NCBI GenBank assembly: GCA_963697675.1
Contig: CAVOOW010000011.1
Location: 21,759-85,758, forward strand
Source of the DNA: CAVOOW01 sp963697675
GTDB lineage: Bacteria; Actinomycetota; Actinomycetes; JACCUZ01
Length of the DNA: 64,000 nt
Direction: 5' to 3'
Shown: positions 61,604 to 64,000 of the stretch, piece after piece
Layout: each line of letters starts with the position of its first letter
How positions within the stretch are numbered: position 1 is the stretch's first letter
The notes under the pieces: generated by a model
What the model was told of the DNA's origin: nothing
What the model saw: the letters and a program-made list of their open reading frames with translations, nothing else
Databases searched by the model: none
Position numbers and translations under genes: made by a program

Positions 61604-63328
61604 GTGTCACGTACTGCCGAGGAGTCACCCCCCACCGCGAGCCGTTACAACAGCGAGCATCCGCACTATCGGTGGGTCGCGCTGTCGAACACCACCGTCG
61701 GCGTCCTCATGGCGACGATCAACGCCTCGATCGTGATCATCTCCCTGCCCGCGATCTTCCGGGGCATCGGGCTCGATCCGCTCGCGCCGGGCAACGTGAG
61801 CTATCTGCTCTGGATGCTCATGGGGTTCCTGCTCGTGAGCGCGGTGCTCGTGGTCAGCCTCGGGCGGCTGGGTGACATGTACGGCCGGGTGCGTGTCTAC
61901 CGGCTCGGTTTCGTCGTGTTCACCGGCGCCTCGATCATCCTCGCGCTCGACCCGTTGTCCGGCGCGGGCGGGGCGCTGTGGCTGATCCTCTGGCGCGTCG
62001 CTCAGGGCGTGGGCGGGGCGATGCTGTTCGCCAACTCCACCGCCATCCTCACCGACGCGTTCCCGTCCAACCAGCGCGGCATGGCTCTCGGCATCAACCA
62101 GGTGGCGGCCATCGCCGGGTCCTTCCTCGGGCTGATCATCGGCGGGATCCTGGCCGAGTGGCACTGGCGGGCGATCTTCTGGGTGAGCGTGCCGGTCGGC
62201 ATCGTCGGCACGATCTGGTCCTACCGCTCGCTGCACGAGGTCGGCGGCCAGCCACGGGGTCGCCTCGACGTTCTCGGGAACCTGACCTTCGCCGCGGGCC
62301 TGGGCGCCGTGCTCGCCGCCATCACGTACGGCATCCAGCCCTACGGCGGGCACAGCATGGGTTGGACCAACCCGTGGGTCCTGCTGGGGCTCATCGGCGG
62401 CGGCCTGCTGCTGGTGGTGTTCTGCATCGTCGAGAGCCGCGTCGCCGAGCCGATGTTCCAGCTGGGGCTGTTCCGCATCCGCGCGTTCAGCGCAGGCAAC
62501 CTCGCGGGGCTTCTCGCGTCCATCGGGCGCGGTGGCCTGCAGTTCATGCTCATCATCTGGCTGCAGGGCATCTGGCTGCCGCTGCACGGCTACGCGTTCT
62601 CGTCCACGCCGTTGTGGGCGGGCATCTACCTGCTGCCGTTGACCATCGGCTTCCTCGTCGCGGGCCCCCTCAGCGGTGCCCTGTCCGACCGCTTCGGCGC
62701 CCGGGCGTTCGCCACCGGTGGGTTGACCGTTGTCGCCATTGCGTTCGTCGGGCTGCTGCTGCTGCGCACGGACTTCACCTACTGGCAGTTCGCTGCCCTG
62801 ATCGCCCTGTTCGGCATCGGTTCGGGGCTCTTCTCGGCACCGAACACGACCGCCATCATGAACAGCGTCCCGGCGGGCCAGCGAGGTGCGGCAGCCGGCA
62901 TGCAGGGCACCTTCTTCAACGCGGGGACCTGCCTGTCCATCGGCGTCTTCTTCTCCCTGATGATCGCCGGCTTGGCGGCCCGGCTGCCCACGACGCTGAC
63001 GGCCGGACTCGAGCAGCAAGGCGTCTCTCACCACGTTGCGGAGCAGGTGGGGAACCTGCCCCCGGTCGGCAGCCTGTTCGCCGCCTTCCTGGGCTACAAC
63101 CCGCTGCAGAGCCTGCTCGGGCCCACCGGAGAGCTCGACCGGGTGCCGCCGGCGAACGGCGCCCGGCTGACGGGGCACGAGTTCTTCCCGCAGCTGATCA
63201 GCGCGCCGTTCCATCACGGTCTCGTGGTCGTCTTCACGGCCGCGGTCGCCATGACGCTGGTCGCTGCGCTGGCATCGCTGTTCCGCGGGAGCCGCTACAT
63301 TCACGACGACTCCGTGACCACACCGTGA
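61604..63328 (+). CDS. DHA2-family MFS multidrug transporter
   Basis: A 574-residue inner-membrane exporter with about 14 helices. Motifs are MATINASIVIISLPAIFRGI in helix 1 (Asn where many DHA2 proteins have Asp), GRLGDMYGRVRVYRLGFVVF (motif A) and QVAAIAGSFLGLIIGGILAE (motif C-like) near helix 5. No ribosome binding site precedes GTG 61604, so the message may be leaderless. A MarR regulator follows eight bases after its stop. Predicted to export a drug-like compound that also relieves MarR repression. It is distinct from the other DHA2 transporter at 22372. Confidence 0.92.
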   Translation: MSRTAEESPPTASRYNSEHPHYRWVALSNTTVGVLMATINASIVIISLPAIFRGIGLDPLAPGNVSYLLWMLMGFLLVSAVLVVSLGRLGDMYGRVRVYRLGFVVFTGASIILALDPLSGAGGALWLILWRVAQGVGGAMLFANSTAILTDAFPSNQRGMALGINQVAAIAGSFLGLIIGGILAEWHWRAIFWVSVPVGIVGTIWSYRSLHEVGGQPRGRLDVLGNLTFAAGLGAVLAAITYGIQPYGGHSMGWTNPWVLLGLIGGGLLLVVFCIVESRVAEPMFQLGLFRIRAFSAGNLAGLLASIGRGGLQFMLIIWLQGIWLPLHGYAFSSTPLWAGIYLLPLTIGFLVAGPLSGALSDRFGARAFATGGLTVVAIAFVGLLLLRTDFTYWQFAALIALFGIGSGLFSAPNTTAIMNSVPAGQRGAAAGMQGTFFNAGTCLSIGVFFSLMIAGLAARLPTTLTAGLEQQGVSHHVAEQVGNLPPVGSLFAAFLGYNPLQSLLGPTGELDRVPPANGARLTGHEFFPQLISAPFHHGLVVVFTAAVAMTLVAALASLFRGSRYIHDDSVTTP

Positions 63329-63336
63329 GGGGCCAG

Positions 63337-63783
63337 ATGATCCTCGACCCGCCGGCCGCCGAGCACGCAGCGGTCGTCGACCAGGCCAACCGGCTCTACC
63401 TGGCCCTCGCCCGCACGGGACGCAGCCTGCGGACCACCAGCGAGGCGCCGATCGGACCCGGCGCGTTCAGCACGCTGTGGACGATCACCGGCTCTGGGCC
63501 GGCCCGGTTGAGCGACCTGGCGCACGCCGAAGGCGTGACCCGTCCGACCATGACGCGCATCGTCGACGCCCTCGAACAGCGGGGCTACGTGACGCGCCAG
63601 CCCGATCCCCACGACGGACGGGCCCAGCTCGTCGTGGCAACGCGGCGCGGCCGGTCACTCATCAGCCAGGGCCGGGCCATCCGGGTCAAGGCCCTGGCGT
63701 CACGCATCGAGACGCTCCCACCCGAGCAGGCTGCACTCATCGACTCGACCATCACGCTGCTCGAGTCCCTGGCTCAGCCGTAA
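63337..63783 (+). CDS. MarR-family regulator
   Basis: A 148-residue winged-helix MarR protein. The recognition region is LSDLAHAEGVTRPTMTRIVD followed by ALEQRGYVTRQPDPHDGRA, the typical wing with Asp-x-Arg. ATG 63337 has GAGGGG five bases upstream; a GTG at 63325 overlapping the MFS stop is an alternative. It is co-transcribed with the MFS exporter and probably binds the inverted repeat before that gene, repressing the operon until the exported compound binds. Confidence 0.92.
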   Translation: MILDPPAAEHAAVVDQANRLYLALARTGRSLRTTSEAPIGPGAFSTLWTITGSGPARLSDLAHAEGVTRPTMTRIVDALEQRGYVTRQPDPHDGRAQLVVATRRGRSLISQGRAIRVKALASRIETLPPEQAALIDSTITLLESLAQP

Positions 63784-63875
63784 TCGACCACGTTCAGCAT
63801 GCGTGCGGACGGTTCGCAAGGCATGCATGCCTTGCGAAGGGTCCGCAGGCCTAGCGCAGGGGCGCCGTAGCGGCC
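63784..63875. other. short intergenic stretch before the terminal repeat
   Basis: Contains ATGCATGCC/GGCATGCAT-like inverted bases around 63822-63832. No gene seen. Confidence 0.3.
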
Positions 63876-64000
63876 CAGGCTCTGCCGTAGCCCACCCAGG
63901 CTCTGCCGTAGCCCACCCAGGCTCTGCCGTAGCCCACCCAGGCTCTGCCGTAGCCCACCCAGGCTCTGCCGTAGCCACCCAGCTCTGCCGTAGCCACCCA
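63876..64000. repeat. 21-bp tandem repeat array running to the window edge
   Basis: CAGGCTCTGCCGTAG recurs every 21 bases from 63876 (63897, 63918, 63939, 63960), then degenerates into copies missing one or two bases. The period is a multiple of three; on the minus strand it would encode ATAEPGW heptads, but no start signal supports translation. The array may continue beyond the window. Confidence 0.9.

Noticed and set aside
63700..63978. Minus-strand heptad-repeat protein (ATAEPGW)n
   Set aside because: No ribosome binding site, and the frame runs from a tandem repeat into sequence antisense to the MarR gene.

Overview
The window is high-GC, gene-dense DNA with GTG/ATG starts, many 4-base start/stop overlaps, apparently leaderless regulator genes and a CebR-like operator. 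This fits a soil or plant-litter actinobacterium, perhaps near Kribbella/Nocardioides, but nothing here fixes the genus. No rRNA, tRNA, CRISPR, transposase or prophage block was recognised.

Layout. 1-5087 (minus): a tightly overlapping operon allH-allF-allG-NCS1 permease, resembling the oxamic transcarbamylase genes of allantoin/oxalurate catabolism; all but allH carry frameshifts. 5766-6754: secreted collagen-like protein. 6994-15111: a coherent island of three ATP-grasp ligases, an S51/cyanophycinase-like protein, an M20 dipeptidase and two esterases. Five genes form two operons diverging from a minisatellite-like repeat; it looks like a small-peptide or amide metabolite system of unknown product. 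15308-18249: broken membrane protein, an acidic 49-residue repeat interrupted by a run of 25 A, and a PGRP-type amidase. 18591-21134: an XRE-TPR regulator, a small HTH protein and a 45-residue secreted peptide, all with CATGACA motifs upstream; this looks like an RRNPP-like peptide-signalling unit.

21235-28167: DUF1905, RidA, two drug-export systems (DHA2 MFS; DrrAB-like ABC with divergent TetR), a GNAT and an MBL hydrolase. 28318-29574: GH6 cellulase behind a CebR-like box. 29594-33133: a large Cache-PAS-GGDEF-EAL protein. 33417-36274: VOC protein, formate-THF ligase, maleylpyruvate-isomerase-like protein. 36316-43283: a BxlEFG-like sugar ABC transporter divergent from a GH3 enzyme plus LacI regulator, with a LacI-type operator between them. 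43472-48863: TetR/FAD-monooxygenase pair, GH20, GNAT, a 45-residue protein and DUF1272. 48879-55165: phospholipase C, cellulase-like glycosidase, then three genes with large deletions (GH36 remnant, GH27/NPCBM, sensor-GGDEF). 55114-63783: oxidoreductase, ArsR-SRPBCC pair, SDR, GH31, GDSL esterase, and an MFS-MarR pair. The window ends in a 21-bp tandem repeat.

Together the GH6, GH3, GH20, GH31, cellulase-like and alpha-galactosidase remnants and the sugar ABC transporter describe a plant and fungal polysaccharide degrader. About a dozen genes carry one or more frameshifts while start/stop overlaps and motifs stay intact; at least one sits in a G run. Residual sequencing indels are therefore as likely as real pseudogenisation, and each affected entry says so.
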